Below are positions 44,503 through 56,200 of a stretch of DNA of 64,000 nt, piece after piece; positions within the stretch are counted from its first letter, which is position 1; the number at the start of each line of letters is the position of its first letter. The translations under genes were made by a program, and so were the position numbers. Source of the DNA: Urophycis tenuis (lineage: Eukaryota > Chordata > Actinopteri > Gadiformes > Phycidae); contig JAXIVH010000084.1 in NCBI GenBank assembly GCA_036785325.1, positions 62,001-126,000 of the forward strand. Direction: 5' to 3'. The notes beneath the pieces are model-generated. The model did no database searches. It saw only the letters and a program-made list of their open reading frames with translations, and was not told the origin of the DNA.

Positions 44503-44777
44503 GAGTGATCATATGGGTAGATGATTTAATCATTACAGCCAGCAATAGTGTCCTACTCAACAGCTTCAAAAACACTATGAGATCACAATTCAACATGAAG
44601 GATCTGGGAAAATTTTCATATTTCTTGGGCATACCGTTTGATCAAAAGAAAGACAAAATTACGATGAACCAAAAACAATACATACTAAAAATGCTTGAAA
44701 GAAATCGTAACAGAATGGTTCAGCCTCCACAAGCATTGCTCCTCTTGGATGTTTTCTCACATGGACCAGGTGAGGCT

Positions 44778-45137
44778 CATGATCTGTGTCTGTGTTCTGT
44801 CATTTTCATTGGTTTGCTTTGTGTTTCCCCTTGTCTTGGTCTGTGTCTGTCTGGTTTTCATTGGTTTGCTCTGTGTTTCCCCTGTGTCCTGTTTCCCTTG
44901 GTGATTGCCCCATCGTGTTCACCTGTGTCTTGTTCCCTCACCTGTCTTGGGTTTGTAATTAGTCTGTGTATTTAAGTCCTGTCTTCTGTTCAGTCTTTGT
45001 CCAAGTCTCGTCGTTCATGTGAGTTGTCATCTGTCTGTTCCTGTATCTTTGCCTTAGTTTTGAATTAAAAGAGCAAAAGTACTCCTGCCTGCCTCGCCTC
45101 TCTGCACTTGGGTCCAACCCCTCCACAACTCGTGACA
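44778..45137 (+). mobile_element. Gypsy-like LTR, left arm, unit 2
   Basis: Counterpart of 10210-10570 with the first three bases of the TGTCATG start lost. It ends CGTGACA and is followed by the same primer-binding-like word and MDPAERD start. Confidence 0.7.
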
Positions 45138-45154
45138 GAAGACTCGGACCAAGA

Positions 45155-45825
45155 ATGGACCCAGCAGAGAGGGATCCATACTGGGGCACCCGTTTGGCAC
45201 GGGGGGACCTCGGTCAGCCAGACGGGCCACCAAGCCTCAGAACGGGCCAGCTGAGGCCAACCCGTTCTGTGGAACCCGTCTGGCATTCAGGGGACCGCGG
45301 TCTGCGAGACGGGCCACCAAGCCTCAGAACGGGCCAGCTGAGGCCAACCCGTTCTGTGGAACCCGTCTGTCATTCGGAGGACCGTGGTCTGCCAGACGGG
45401 CCACCAAGCCTCAGAACGGGCCAGCTGAGGCCAACCCGTTCTGTGGAACCCGTCTGGCATTCGGAGGACCGCGGTCTGCGAGACGGGCCACCAAGCCTGC
45501 GGCTCCGCTGTCCAGCCAGGCCGCTGTGACTGACACTGGAGGGGAGATGATCACGCTGTTTGAGTGGTTCAGACGGCGGGTTGTCTTCCCTCACTACCAG
45601 GATGAGCCGCAGCGGCCTCCTGTTCCCGCTGGGCCGCAGCGCCCTCCTGTCTCCGCCGCTGGGCCGCAGCGTCCTCCTGTCTCCGCCGCAGCGTCCTCCT
45701 GTCTCCGCCGCTGGGCCGCAGCGCCCTCCTGTCTCCGCCGCTGGGCCGCAGCGTCCTCCTGTCTCCGCCGCTGGGCCGCAGCGTCCTCCTGTCTCCGCCG
45801 CTGGGCCGCAGCTGTCTCCAGTTGG
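45155..45825 (+). repeat. Two-tier coding minisatellite between inverted LTRs, unit 2
   Basis: 87-bp repeats at about 45217-45505, then 30-bp repeats from about 45604. The 30-bp array has more copies than unit 1 and includes a shortened unit that shifts the frame. Confidence 0.75.
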
Positions 45826-45832
45826 GGAGGTC

Positions 45833-46179
45833 TGTCAAGGAGTTGTGGAGGGGTTGGACCCAAGTGCAGAGAGGCGAGGCAGGCAGGAATACTTTTGCTC
45901 TTTTAATGCAAAACTAAAGCAAAGATACAGGAACAGACAGATGACAACTCACATGAACAGCGACGACACCAAACAACGACAAGACTCGGACAGAAGACAT
46001 GACTTAAATACACAGACTAATTACCATCCAAGACAGGTGAGGGAACAAGACACAGGTGAACACAATGGGGCAATCAACGAGGAGGGAATCAGGACACAGG
46101 GGAAACACAGAGCAAACCATGACAAGGGGAAACAGAGCAAACCAATGAAAACAATAGAACAAAGACACAGATCATGACA
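45833..46179 (-). mobile_element. Gypsy-like LTR, right arm inverted, unit 2
   Basis: Inverted partner of 44778-45137, near-identical to 11211-11557. Confidence 0.7.
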
Positions 46180-46712
46180 CGTGTAGAACATTGTAAATCA
46201 ACATTGTAAATAAAAATCATTGTGTATAGTTTTTAAATGTTTCCCTTTTTTATATGCCTGAACATTTTATATGCCTGAAAGTTGCCTTATAGAGTAAATA
46301 CTTCTGGAGCCAAAAAACTGCAGAGCCACCTTTTGTCTCATATCTAATACAATTGTCTAGCACCTGTGGATTACCTTTGGATGTGCGCACCACCCCTCTT
46401 TCTAAGATCCCTTTTTTTTATATAACAGATGTTTGCACCACCTCTCTTTCAGTCGTTCAATAATACACACTTTTTGGTTAGAAAAATATTTATTTTGGAT
46501 ATTGAAAAAAATGCAAATGACTGTGCTTCATTGTTTGTTGTTTTGCTTTATGGCTACTGTGTAGCATCTTCTTGATGGTTCGCTGGATTAAGGTTTCTTT
46601 GTGACACTTGTGTAGTTATTATTTAATGTAATTGAATTTATTAGGGTTAATTAAAATTGTTAATAAAACAATTATTTAATGTTGAATCCAAAACATGTTG
46701 ACAGTGAATTTA
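46180..46712. other. AT-rich spacer, unit 2
   Basis: Counterpart of 11558-12089; nothing recognised. Confidence 0.5.
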
Positions 46713-47898
46713 TGTCACTGTCCCTTTAAAAGTGACGCTAGACGCAGCACCTCAGTGACGCTGCAGCAGAGACCTGAGAGAGATCGGAGAGAGCGAGCAG
46801 TGTTTAAATTAGTGGAAAAAGACAAAGTATATTTTTAACTGGAGAAACTTAACCTACCTTGTCGGAAATTCACGGGGATTAATTGGAAGTAAGCAACGTT
46901 GGTTTTGGTGAGTTTTGTGTTTGTTTTATTACATTTGACCGTGTTGTTCTTTTTTTTTTGTGGTGGACAGTTAACGCTAACAACGTAGCCGTTAATAAAG
47001 AAATACCTCGTCATAAACTGTTTACCAGTCAATATTCTTGGTCCATGATGACTGTGAATGTTATGAAGATGTATGTATGCTGTGTAATTCGAAGTAATTT
47101 GAATGATTTAAAAAGAGATTTATTGTGTTTTTGACCTGCTATGCAGGTCAGGTTTTTTTGTTCGGTTGAAAGCTCGGTCGGAGCCGAGGATTGACCTGCA
47201 GTGTGCGCGCGAGCACACGGACGAGAAGCAAGATGGCGAGCTAGACCCAGACCGTTATTCATCCCATCAGTGAGGACATCTCTTGCCCATCGCTACCAGA
47301 GTGGTAGGGGTATCAGGATTCATTCATTCTGAACCGAGAGCTCATTGTTTTATTTATTTTTGGACTGGATCGGACTGAACTTTCTTTTTTCATTGAACTG
47401 AACAATCACACACACACACACACACACACACTTGAACTTGGAACTGATTGATTGAAAGCCTCGTACTTTTATTGCATTTTGTGTTCATGATTGTGAATAT
47501 GTTTTGGATTGATTGTGGTTCATTTTTTTGATTGATTGAATTTGAAACTGAAAAGGAAAAAACAAAGTGTTAACTCCAGGAATAAAATAGACATTCTAAA
47601 ATAGGTGTAATCTAGGGAAATAAATGACCGGTCTAAATTAACTTAATTTTAGTCCTTCTAAAAATAACCTAGACGAATTAAAAGAGTGAAATACCTTTAT
47701 TCATTTATTTATTTTGTTTATTTTATTCTGTATCTTTAACTGGAACCTGCAGGGTATTTGTTGTTTTGTTTTGTGTACTGTATTTTGTGAGTTTATTACA
47801 TTCAGTAAATTGCCGGCCTTTTTGTATTTAAAGCTGCGGTCTCCTGGTCCTTTTTTTACTTTTTTGCTCCCCACTCCTTAGAACCTAGAACTAGTCCA
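46713..47898 (+). mobile_element. Probable solo LTR, unit 2
   Basis: Counterpart of 12090-13272, TGTCACTG to TAGTCCA followed by TGGCGCAGTAAGTAGGGTG. The internal (AC)n is a few repeats longer. Confidence 0.4.
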
Positions 47899-48690
47899 GT
47901 GGCGCAGTAAGTAGGGTGACACCGGTGCTACACTTGTATACGCACAAGTTTAGATGTGGGTGGTGGCTGTACCGGGGCAAGCAGGCAGAGCCGTCTTGGG
48001 TCATCAGGCCTCATAATGATCTTGCGAGAAAGATCATGATGAGTAGATCATTAAGTTCCACTCCAAGATGAGAGGATGGCCGTCATTTGTTTTAGTTTTG
48101 TTGTTGTTGTTGTTGCTTTTTTGTTGTTGTTTTTTTGGGGGGGGTCCATAACTGCATTCTGTCAGGGGGCCCAGAATTCCTAGGGACGTCCCTTATCGTC
48201 ATGTTCCTCAGATCTCACTCCAAATCGAGTTTTCTGAAATCTTACTCACTAACTGCATACATTCACTGAACAAAGATTGTGAAAATAAAGGCAAATTTAT
48301 CACCAGAAATGTAATCTAAATGCAATTTAATGCAGAATGATATCAACCAATACATGGAACATCATCCATTTCGTTTTGGCAGACAGAAACTTTTTGAGGT
48401 TTCTTAATGAGGAGATGAGGACATGAGGAGTGCTGAGGATGGAGGCTGGAGTCTGTATATTTGGTTTTCTTCGACTTAAGACTTTGTTTGTTCATTCTGG
48501 AATCCCAAGCCAGCAAACACGGAGCTGGAGGATTATAAAGGTTTGTTCATCGAGGTCAAATCACCTCCTTTTCAATCTGGACCATAGGCCTACTTGTCAA
48601 AAATCTGACCACCACTATTATAAACATCTGAACATTGAAAGATTTCTTAGAGGCATAAAAAATATGTTATTCTTAAATGACGACGTTTTT
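47899..48690. other. Spacer, unit 2
   Basis: Counterpart of 13273-14076 with a shorter TTG tract (about 48100-48130) and a small GATGAGTAGATCATTA insertion-like difference near 48036. No gene seen. Confidence 0.5.
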
Positions 48691-48776
48691 AAAGGTCCGG
48701 TGTGTAAACTCAAGGTGGCCTCCTAGCGGTGAGGTTGCAGATTGCAACCAACTGAAGCCCCCTCCCACTCACTCCT
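48691..48776. mobile_element. Fish hAT-like MITE end fragment, unit 2
   Basis: Same AAAGGTCCGGTGTGTAA terminus as at 14077, with a short deletion after CACTCCTA. Confidence 0.55.
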
Positions 48777-48984
48777 ACTGTATAATTGACTAAAACAAGT
48801 TTACAAAATAAGCGCACAATAATACGAGATCTCAGATGGGAGTTTGCTCTGCGCCTCTCGTCGTTTCTTTACAGTTTACATGGAGAATGATTTACAAGGT
48901 AGGAAAGAAAAAAACCCTTTCAATCCAGAGCCTGACCTGGGGGTTAGATACTTTATTGAGCCCTGTGGGAAAATTCAAGGTCCC

Positions 48985-49260
48985 AGTAGAGACATCAACA
49001 TCCAGCATAAACCGAGCTGCGAAAGCATTAGCAGACTCCGACAGGGCCATGTGTGTAGCGCGCAGAAGCTCACAGTTGAGCAGAAAAGAGAATCGCTGCG
49101 CAACATCATTCATTCCTACGAGCCGCTGTTTAAGTTGCACGAGGGCGACATCAATGTTACTAATAAACATATTCCCTCTGAAATGCTCCTCCTGGTCTTG
49201 GAGCCGCTCATCCTCGCAAAGCTCGAAGAAGCGCCTTTTGGTGCGCGTCTGCGCGTCTAT
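48985..49260 (-). pseudogene. hAT transposase-like fragment, unit 2
   Basis: Minus-strand frame open for about 90 codons. It begins RRFFELCEDERLQDQEEHF, continues to FISNIDVALVQLKQRL and RFSFLLNCELL, and ends LSESANAFAARF. The layout matches the segment ahead of the dimerisation region in TTF/ZMYM-type hAT transposases (from memory of the family). Both ends run into unrelated sequence, so it is a fragment. Unlike unit 1 the frame is unbroken. Confidence 0.45.
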
Positions 49261-49548
49261 CCTCGAGAAGAGCAGAGCAGGTACATCCCATGCAGATGCC
49301 AGGTTTCAAGCCTGGGCATTTATACTGTCAAACTCCCCTCGCAGTTGGGTGAGTGTCTCTGCTGCGGTGTGAAGCCACCATTTCGTAAATAAATAAAACG
49401 GCAAGTCGGCATTGGAAGCAGTGTGGGGCTCCTACCGCTAGGGGGCCCTCCGCACCGCGGGGTCTGCCGGGACTTCCCCGACGCCACTAGAGAGAGAGTG
49501 TGTTTCTTTCTTGAATTTCTTGAATTTCTTGCTGCATGTAAACGTACT

Positions 49549-49584
<36 letters not shown>

Positions 49585-50337
49585 CTGTGCGCGAGCGCGC
49601 ATTCACCAGACATGTATCCGTCCGCCCAATCACTTTGCAAGAGAAGATGTTTTGGCAGTGATTTGAGAGGCTACATTTCAAGCCACGCTTTGATAACAAC
49701 ACAGAGGGACACCTCAGGCTGAAATCAGAGAGTAAAGACCCCAGACAAATAAAGCGCAACTGATTCATATCCAGAAGTAGCACACGTACAAATAACAACC
49801 ATCCCATTCTTTAATTGAACCTGATATATTGTTGTGTATTATTGTTGTATATCAGTATTTTCAAAGTCTTTCTCCCGGCCGTTGTAGACGTTGTGTTCCC
49901 TTTGTCGTAGTTCCTTCAGGAGGCGTGCTTTCCCTGAGAAGTCGGCCTTACACGACAGACAAGCGCTCCCATTATTTGCCCTCATACCTCGGTGCCTGTG
50001 GAGTGTGGAAGATATTAAAACGACAGCCAGAGGGGTTAAACCAAGAATGACGTTGGCGAATATGAATGGAGAGAAATGAAGGACTACTCACAGACTTTTT
50101 CCTCGATTAGCTTTTTCGCTTTGGAAGCTGGTTGTTTTTAAGTGAGTGCTGGCAAAAGCAGCAAGGCGGAACACTGTGCGTTCCTTCTAAACATATAAAA
50201 TACTTGACTTTACATTAATCACATGACGGCATGCCTTCTCCATTCAGACTGAACACTGAGGCCACACTGCTACACTCTATCCCCTGACCATTTTAGCACC
50301 TGAAGTCCACTCTTTTGGCGATATCTTGAGATCCTTG
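49261..50337. other. Spacer with (GT)n, unit 2
   Basis: Counterpart of 14651-15709; GT microsatellite at about 49553-49583; no gene recognised apart from the MITE scrap. Confidence 0.5.
49521..49548. mobile_element. Terminal scrap of the 395-bp MITE, unit 2 only
   Basis: TTGAATTTCTTGCTGCATGTAAACGTACT matches the right terminus of the MITE at 44108-44502 and lies next to a GT microsatellite, with TTGAATTTC duplicated just before it. Unit 1 lacks it at the same place (about 14899). Confidence 0.7.
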
Positions 50338-50345
50338 GCAATACC

Positions 50346-50651
50346 CAGGGGCGTAATTTGCGGGGGAGTTAGGGGGGTCATGACCCCCGCAAAAATCCAA
50401 TCACACTAATATAACCCCCCCAATATCATAACATCATTCAGATTAATAAAAATATGAAATATTCTGAATGAATAACTTGTTTGTTTTCTTTATTCATTTC
50501 ATTTGCCAGCAAGATAGTATCGTGTTTTAATCATCTGTAATGTAGCCTACCCCCCCCCCCCCCCCCCCCCCCCCCTCCCCCACCGACTACTTGGTATTAC
50601 CTGGCCAACTTATTATAACCCCCCAATGGTAGACCCAAAGTTACGCCCTTG
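50346..50651. mobile_element. hAT MITE with 8-bp target duplication, unit 2
   Basis: Same MITE as 15718-16010 with GCAATACC at both sides (50338-50345 and 50652-50659). It is longer because its C-tract has grown to about 26 bases (50550-50575). Confidence 0.85.
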
Positions 50652-50961
50652 GCAATACCAAGTGTAAATGTCCATCCTTTATATTATGTCTATCCTTTAT
50701 AGTTCTATTTATTATTATTTTTGTCTTTATTCAGATTATGACAATAATTACACAACTCAAATTCACTTTAACTTTAATTGTGATTCACTATATGCAACTG
50801 GTCTAAATTTGACTCAACACATCATGTGATTAATTTACATCCAATCAGATTACAGACACTGTACTGGGTGTAAACTGAGTATACAGGGTATAATGGTCAC
50901 ACATACAGTGACCATCACACCCCCATCATCATCATGGTCTTCATCATGTCAATTTATCCAT

Positions 50962-50999
50962 GTGTGTGTCTGTGTGTGTGTGTGTGTGTGTGGGGGGGT

Positions 51000-51033
<34 letters not shown>

Positions 51034-51150
51034 TGAAGCTTTTGTATAGTTACCTTGTGTTATCTACCCCTTACATACATGATGTATATATTATACATAA
51101 ATAATAGGCCCCTTCTGTATAGTTCGGACCACCAGCCAGGCCGGTGTCAA
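50962..51150. repeat. (TG)n, 30+ base poly-G and a unit-2-specific stretch
   Basis: TG repeats run into a nearly pure G tract to 51032. About 115 bp (51033-51147) follow that unit 1 does not have, ending just before GTGTCAATTACC. No gene seen. Confidence 0.85.
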
Positions 51151-51352
51151 TTACCACACTCCTGCTAGTTAAGCAGTCAGGAATAGTGGTAGTAGTAGTA
51201 GAGTAGCTGGTTATCTTTTTTTTCAATAGTCTGCTCGACATTATATGTTATCTAGCATCAGACAGTATTCATTTTATATGCTATTAAACTATTTAACTAT
51301 ATATCTACTATTTATAAAAGACAGTGGCGTTGAATTTTTAATTCAATTCATT

Positions 51353-51358
51353 TTTATT
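51353..51358 (-). terminator. Polyadenylation signal, unit 3 gene
   Basis: AATAAA on the minus strand at the edge of array 3, matching 16582-16587. Confidence 0.45.
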
Positions 51359-51361
51359 TAA

Positions 51362-54300
51362 AGAACTGGCCTCAGTGAGGACAGGGGCTTTATTTTCCTT
51401 TCTCTTCCTCCCAGGGGCCTCAGTGAGGGGAGCAGCCTCAGTGAGGAGAGGGGCTGAGCGAGGAGAGGGGCTGCAGTGGAGTTAGCAGCCTCAGTGATGA
51501 GAGGGGCATCGGTGAACGGAGAGCCTTCAGTGATGAGATGGGCTTTGGTTTCCTGTCTCTTCTTCCCTGGGTCCTCAGTGAGGGGAGCAGCCTCAGTGAG
51601 GAGAGGGGCCTCAATGGAGCAAGCAGCCTCAGTGATGAGAGGGGCATCGGTGAGGAGAGGGGCTTTGGTTTCCTGTCTCTTCTTCCCTTGGGCCTCAGTG
51701 AGGGGACCAGCCTTATTGAGGAGAGGGGCCTCAATGGAGCAAGCAGCCTCAGTGATGAGAGGGGCATCGGTGAGGAGAGGGGCTTTGTTTTCCTCTCTCT
51801 TTTTCCCTGGGTCCTCAGTGAGGGGAGCAGCCTCAGTGAGGAGAGGGGCCTCAATGGAGCAAGCAGCCTCAGTGATGAGAGGGGCATCGGTGAACGGAGA
51901 GCCTTCAGTGAGGAGAGGGGCTTTAGTTTCCTGTCTCTTCTTCCCTGGGTCCTCAGTGAGGGGAGCAGCCTCAGTGAGGAGAGGGGCCTCAATGGAGCAA
52001 GCAGCCTCAGTGATGAGAGGGGCATCGGTGAACAGAGAGCCTTCAGTGAGGAAAGGGGCTTTAGTTTCCTGTCTCTTCTTCCCTGGGTCCTCAGTGAGGG
52101 GAGCAGCCTCAGTGAGGGGAGGGGGCTCAATGGAGTAAGCAGCCTCAGTGATGAGAGGGGCATCGGTGAGTGGAGAGCCTTCAGTGATGAGAAGGGCTTT
52201 GGTTTCCTGTCTCTTCTTCCCTGGGTCCTCAGTGAGGGGACCAGCCACAGCAAGGAGAGGGGCCAAAAGTCAGGAGAGGGGCCACAGTGGAGTTAGCAGC
52301 CTCAGTGAGGGGAGGTGTCTCAGTGAGTGTCTCAAAGCCAGACGAGGGGCCACAGTGGATTTAGCAGCCTCAGTGAGGGGAGGAGTCTCAGTGAGTGGAG
52401 AGCCTTCAGTGAGGAGAGGGGCTTTAGTTTTCTGTCTCTTCTTCCCTGGGTCCTCAGTGAGGGGGCCAGCCTCAGCAAGGAGGGGGGCCAAAGTCAGGAG
52501 AGGGGCCACAGTCCGGATGGGCCACAGTGGAGTTAGCAGTCCCAGTGAGGGGAGGTGTCTCAGTGAGTGGAGAGCCTTCAGTGAGGAGAGGGGCTTTAGT
52601 TTTCTGTCTCTTCTTCCCTGAGTCCTCAGTGAGGGGACCAGCCTCAGTGAGGGGAGGGGGCTCAATGGAGTAAGCAGCCTCAGTGATGAGAGGGGCATCG
52701 GTGAGTGGAGAGCCTTCAGTGATGAGAAGGGCTTTGGTTTCCTGTCTCTTCTTCCCTGGGTCCTCAGTGAGGGGACCAGCCTCAGCAAGGAGAGGGGCCA
52801 AAAGTCAGGAGAGGGACCACAGTGGAGTTAGCAGCCTCAGTGAGGGGAGGTGTCTCAGTGAGTGTCTCAAAGCCAGGAGAGGGGCCACAGTGGATTTAGC
52901 AGCCTCAGTGAGGGGAGGAGTCTCAGTGAGTGGAGAGCCTTCAGTGAGGAGAGGGGCTTTAGTTTCCTGTCTCTTCTGCCCTGGGTCCTCAGTGAGGGGA
53001 CCAGCCTCAATGAGGAGAGGGGCCTCAATGTATTTAGCAGCCTCAGTGATGAGAGGGGCATCGATGAACGGAGAGCCTTCAGTGATGAGATGGGCTTTGG
53101 TTTCCTGTCTCTTCTTCCCTGGGTCCTCAGTGAGGGGACCAGCCTCAGCAAGGAGAGGGGCCAACGTCAGGAGAGGGGCCATAGTCCGGATGGGCCACAG
53201 TGGAGTTAGCAGTCTCAGTGAGGGGAGGTGTCTCAGTGAGTGGAGAGCCTTCAGTGAGGAGAGGGTCTTTAGTTTCCTGTCTCTTCTTCCCTGGGTCCTC
53301 AGTGAGGGGACCAGCCTCAGTGAAGAGAGGGGCCTCAATGGAGCAAGCAGCCTCAGTGATGAGAGGGGCATCGGTGAACGGAGAGCCTTCAGTGAGGAGA
53401 GGGGCTTTAGCTTCCTTTCTCTTCTTCCCTGGGTCCTCAGTGAGGGGACCAGCCTCAGTGAGGAGAGGGGCCGCAATGGAGCAAGCAGCCTCAGTGATGA
53501 GAGGGGCATCGGTGAACGGAGAGCCTTCAGTGATGAGATGGGCTTTGGTTTCCTGTCTCTTCTTCCCTGGGTCCTCAGTGAGGGGACCAGCCTCAGCAAG
53601 GAGAGGGGCCAAAGTCAGGAGAGGGGCCACAGTCCGGATGGGCCACAGTGGAGTTAGCAGTCTCAGTGAGGGGAGGTGTCTCAGTGAGTGGAGAGCCTTC
53701 AGTGAGGAGAGGGTGTTTAGTTTCCTGTCTCTTCTTCCCTGGGTCCTCAGTGAGGGGACCAGCCTCAGGGAGGAGAGGGGCCTCAATGGAGTAAGCAGCC
53801 TCAGTGATGAGAGGGGCATCGGTGAACGGAGAGCCTTCAGTGATGAGATGAGCTTTGGTTTCCTGTCTCTTCTTCCCTGGGTCCTCAGTGAGGGGACCAG
53901 CCTCAGCAAGGAGAGGGGCCAAAGTCAGGAGAGGGGCCACAGTCCGGATGGGCCTCAGTGGAGTTAGCAGTCTCACTGAGGGGAGGTGTCTCAGTGAGTG
54001 GAGAGCCTTCAGTGAGGAGAGGGTCTTTAGTTTTCTGTCTCTTCTTCCCTGGGTCCTCAGTGAGGGGACCAGCCTCAGTGAGGAGAGGGGCCTCAATGGA
54101 GTAAGCAGCCTCAGTGATGAGAGGGGCATCGGTGAGTGGAGAGCCTTCAGTGATGAGAAGGGCTTTGGTTTCCTGTCTCTTCTTCCCTGGGTCCTCAGTG
54201 AGGGGACCAGCCTCAGCAAGGAGAGGGGCCAAAGTCAGGAGAGGGGCCACAGTGGAGTTAGCAGCCTCAGTGAGGGGAGGAGTCCCATTGAGTGGAGGGC

Positions 54301-54411
54301 CTTCAGTAAGGAGAGGGGCTTTAGTTTCCTGTCTCTTCTTCCCACGGGCCTCAGTGAGGGGAGCAGCCTCAGTGAGGAGAGAGGCAACTGAAACCTCTTT
54401 CCCTCTTTCCA
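51362..54411 (-). repeat. PLTE minisatellite, array 3 (complete, 3.05 kb)
   Basis: Shortest complete array. Minus-strand frames of 169 codons at the upstream end (54412-53903) and 302 codons at the downstream end (52266-51358). The two edges match the edges of array 2, so the arrays share boundaries and differ in internal copy number. Confidence 0.9.
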
Positions 54412-54484
54412 CTCCTTCTTTTTTGCACCTTGTACTTCTTATTCAGGAGCTGCTCTGCTTTCTACCTCTCCTTTTTCTCTAATT

Positions 54485-54694
54485 TCACTTTTTGCTTGGC
54501 CTGTCATTAATTTTTTGCCATTGGTTATTGATCTCTTGCTGCTTTTTGGCCCCAAGCTGAGGTATTTTGTGTTGCTCCTTGGCGAGCTTGGCCTCTCCCT
54601 TCTCCCGCCTCAGCTTATCATGGAGTCTCTCTTTCCCTGCTCCTTTCTTCTGGTCCCGCGTAGGTGATGTTTCTGAGGGCCTGATGACCTTAAT
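54485..54694 (-). CDS. Lys/Glu-rich exon, unit 3
   Basis: Same acceptor (CCGCCACAG, ending at 54695) and phase-0 start as units 1 and 2. One T is missing from the T-run that holds the stop in units 1 and 2 (six T instead of seven). The frame therefore runs seven codons further to a TGA at 54485-54487. Function unknown. Confidence 0.4.
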   Translation of the reverse strand: MKVIRPSETSPTRDQKKGAGKERLHDKLRREKGEAKLAKEQHKIPQLGAKKQQEINNQWQKINDRPSKK

Positions 54695-54760
54695 CTGTGG
54701 CGGGAAAATTCAACAGTGCCACAACATTAACTTCAGAACTTTATTTTGTTCACATTAAAA

Positions 54761-55167
54761 TGAAATGTGGGTCAGGGGTTCTTATGGCTAGTGTATGGTT
54801 TGGGGGTTCTAATGGCTAGGGTTAGGATTTCTCACGGCTAGGGTTGGGGTTCCTAATGGCTAGCGTTAGGGTTTGGGGGTTTTATGGATAGGCTTAGGTT
54901 TACTTATGGCTAGGGTTAGGGTTGGGGGTTCCTATGGATAGGCTTAGGGTTGGGGGTTCTAATGGCTAGGCTTAGGGTTACTTATAGTTAGGGTTAAGGT
55001 TGGGGGTTCTTATGGCTAGAGTTGGGGTTGGGGGTTCTTATGGCTAGGGTTAAGGTTGGAGGTTCTTATGGCTAGGGTTAGGGTTGGGGGTTATTGGCTA
55101 CGGTTAGGGGTTCATATGGCTAGGGTTAGGGTTGGGGGTTCATATGGCTAGGGTTAGGGTTGGGGGT
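54761..55167. repeat. Telomere-like minisatellite, unit 3
   Basis: Counterpart of 31094-31502, continuing at 56007-56187. Confidence 0.85.
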
Positions 55168-56006
55168 TGTAGCAACCGATCAGCTAATAACGGCCAATAA
55201 AGTAATAATTTAAATGTAATGAAGTAACGTAATAACTTGCCAATAATGTAATAAAATATTTGAGCCAATAACAGAATAACTTATTACATTATTGGCTGGT
55301 TATTACATTATTGGCCTTGTATTTAAAAAAAATCATTTGAAAATGTCAAAAGAAAAGAGCCAATAATGTAATAATAATGATACTTATTGAAAAGTAATTT
55401 TCTTTATCTAGCTCTAGGCTCTCTGCAAGTGCTTCTCTGATAAACAGGTGGGGTGGAATGGTGTACAAAGTTCAGGGAATAAGAGTGAGACTTGATTGAA
55501 TGTCCCAAGCATTGACATATCTTGGTTGAGAGAAAATTCAATTATTCTCGATAAGATCTCTGTTGGTAGGTATTGAGCTCCCAGCTCATTGCCGGCGTCC
55601 CCAACAATGTTGGATACACGGAGTACTATAACGGTAAACCTAAGAGTTACATAGAAATCCAAATGCACACTTAATTGCTCCTGTGGAGGGGGGTTTGAGG
55701 GTGGAGGGGGTATCTGTAAGGTCAGATATTTATTTAAGCATCTGTTACAAGATGCAATATTGAGGAATATTGCAGTATTGAAGTGTGACACCCTCTCTCC
55801 AGAAATTGAAAATAAAATAAAGTGATACCTCAGTGATTACATTATTGGCTCAGATATCACATTTTCAAAGGTTTTCTTTTTTTTAATACAGAGCCAATAA
55901 CTAAATAACCAGCCAATAATGTAATAAGTTATTAAATTATTGGCAATGGTATTGGCTCAACAGCTTTATTACGTTATTGGCTGTTATGACATGATCGGTT
56001 GCTACA
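55168..56006 (-). mobile_element. Inverted-repeat element with F-box-like peptide, unit 3
   Basis: 839 bp, perfect TGTAGCAACCGATCA termini, 125-codon minus-strand frame (55791-55414) as in unit 2. Confidence 0.65.
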
Positions 56007-56187
56007 GGGGTTCTTATGGCTAGGATTAGGATTTGTAACAGCTAGGGCTAGGGTTGGGGTTCCGTATGGCTAACATTAGGATTCGGGGTTACTTATGGCT
56101 AGGGTTAGGGTTGGGGGTTATTGTGGTTAGGCTAAGGGTTTCTTACCGCTAGGGTTACGGTTGGGGGTTCTTAGGGCTAGGGGTCCA
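56007..56187. repeat. Telomere-like minisatellite, continuation, unit 3
   Basis: Right-hand part beyond the inverted-repeat element. Confidence 0.8.
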
Positions 56188-56200
56188 TACATACATACTT

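Larger units (their letters stand above)
36161..44760 (+). mobile_element. Copia remnant with nested insertions, unit 2
   Basis: Same copia pol as unit 1. The protease tail is at about 36165-36345 and a SINE at 36348-36642. The GAG-pre-integrase and integrase core lie at 36651-37330, open for 218 codons from 36693 and without unit 1's TAA. A deletion of about 40 bp after 37330 removes the HQNGTAER motif that unit 1 keeps. The 5.6-kb PB1 element interrupts the hinge at 37735-43372. Reverse transcriptase follows at 43375-44107 with a 26-base G-run at 43641-43666, then the MITE, then WVDDLII and the end of the remnant at 44503-44760. Non-functional. Confidence 0.9.
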
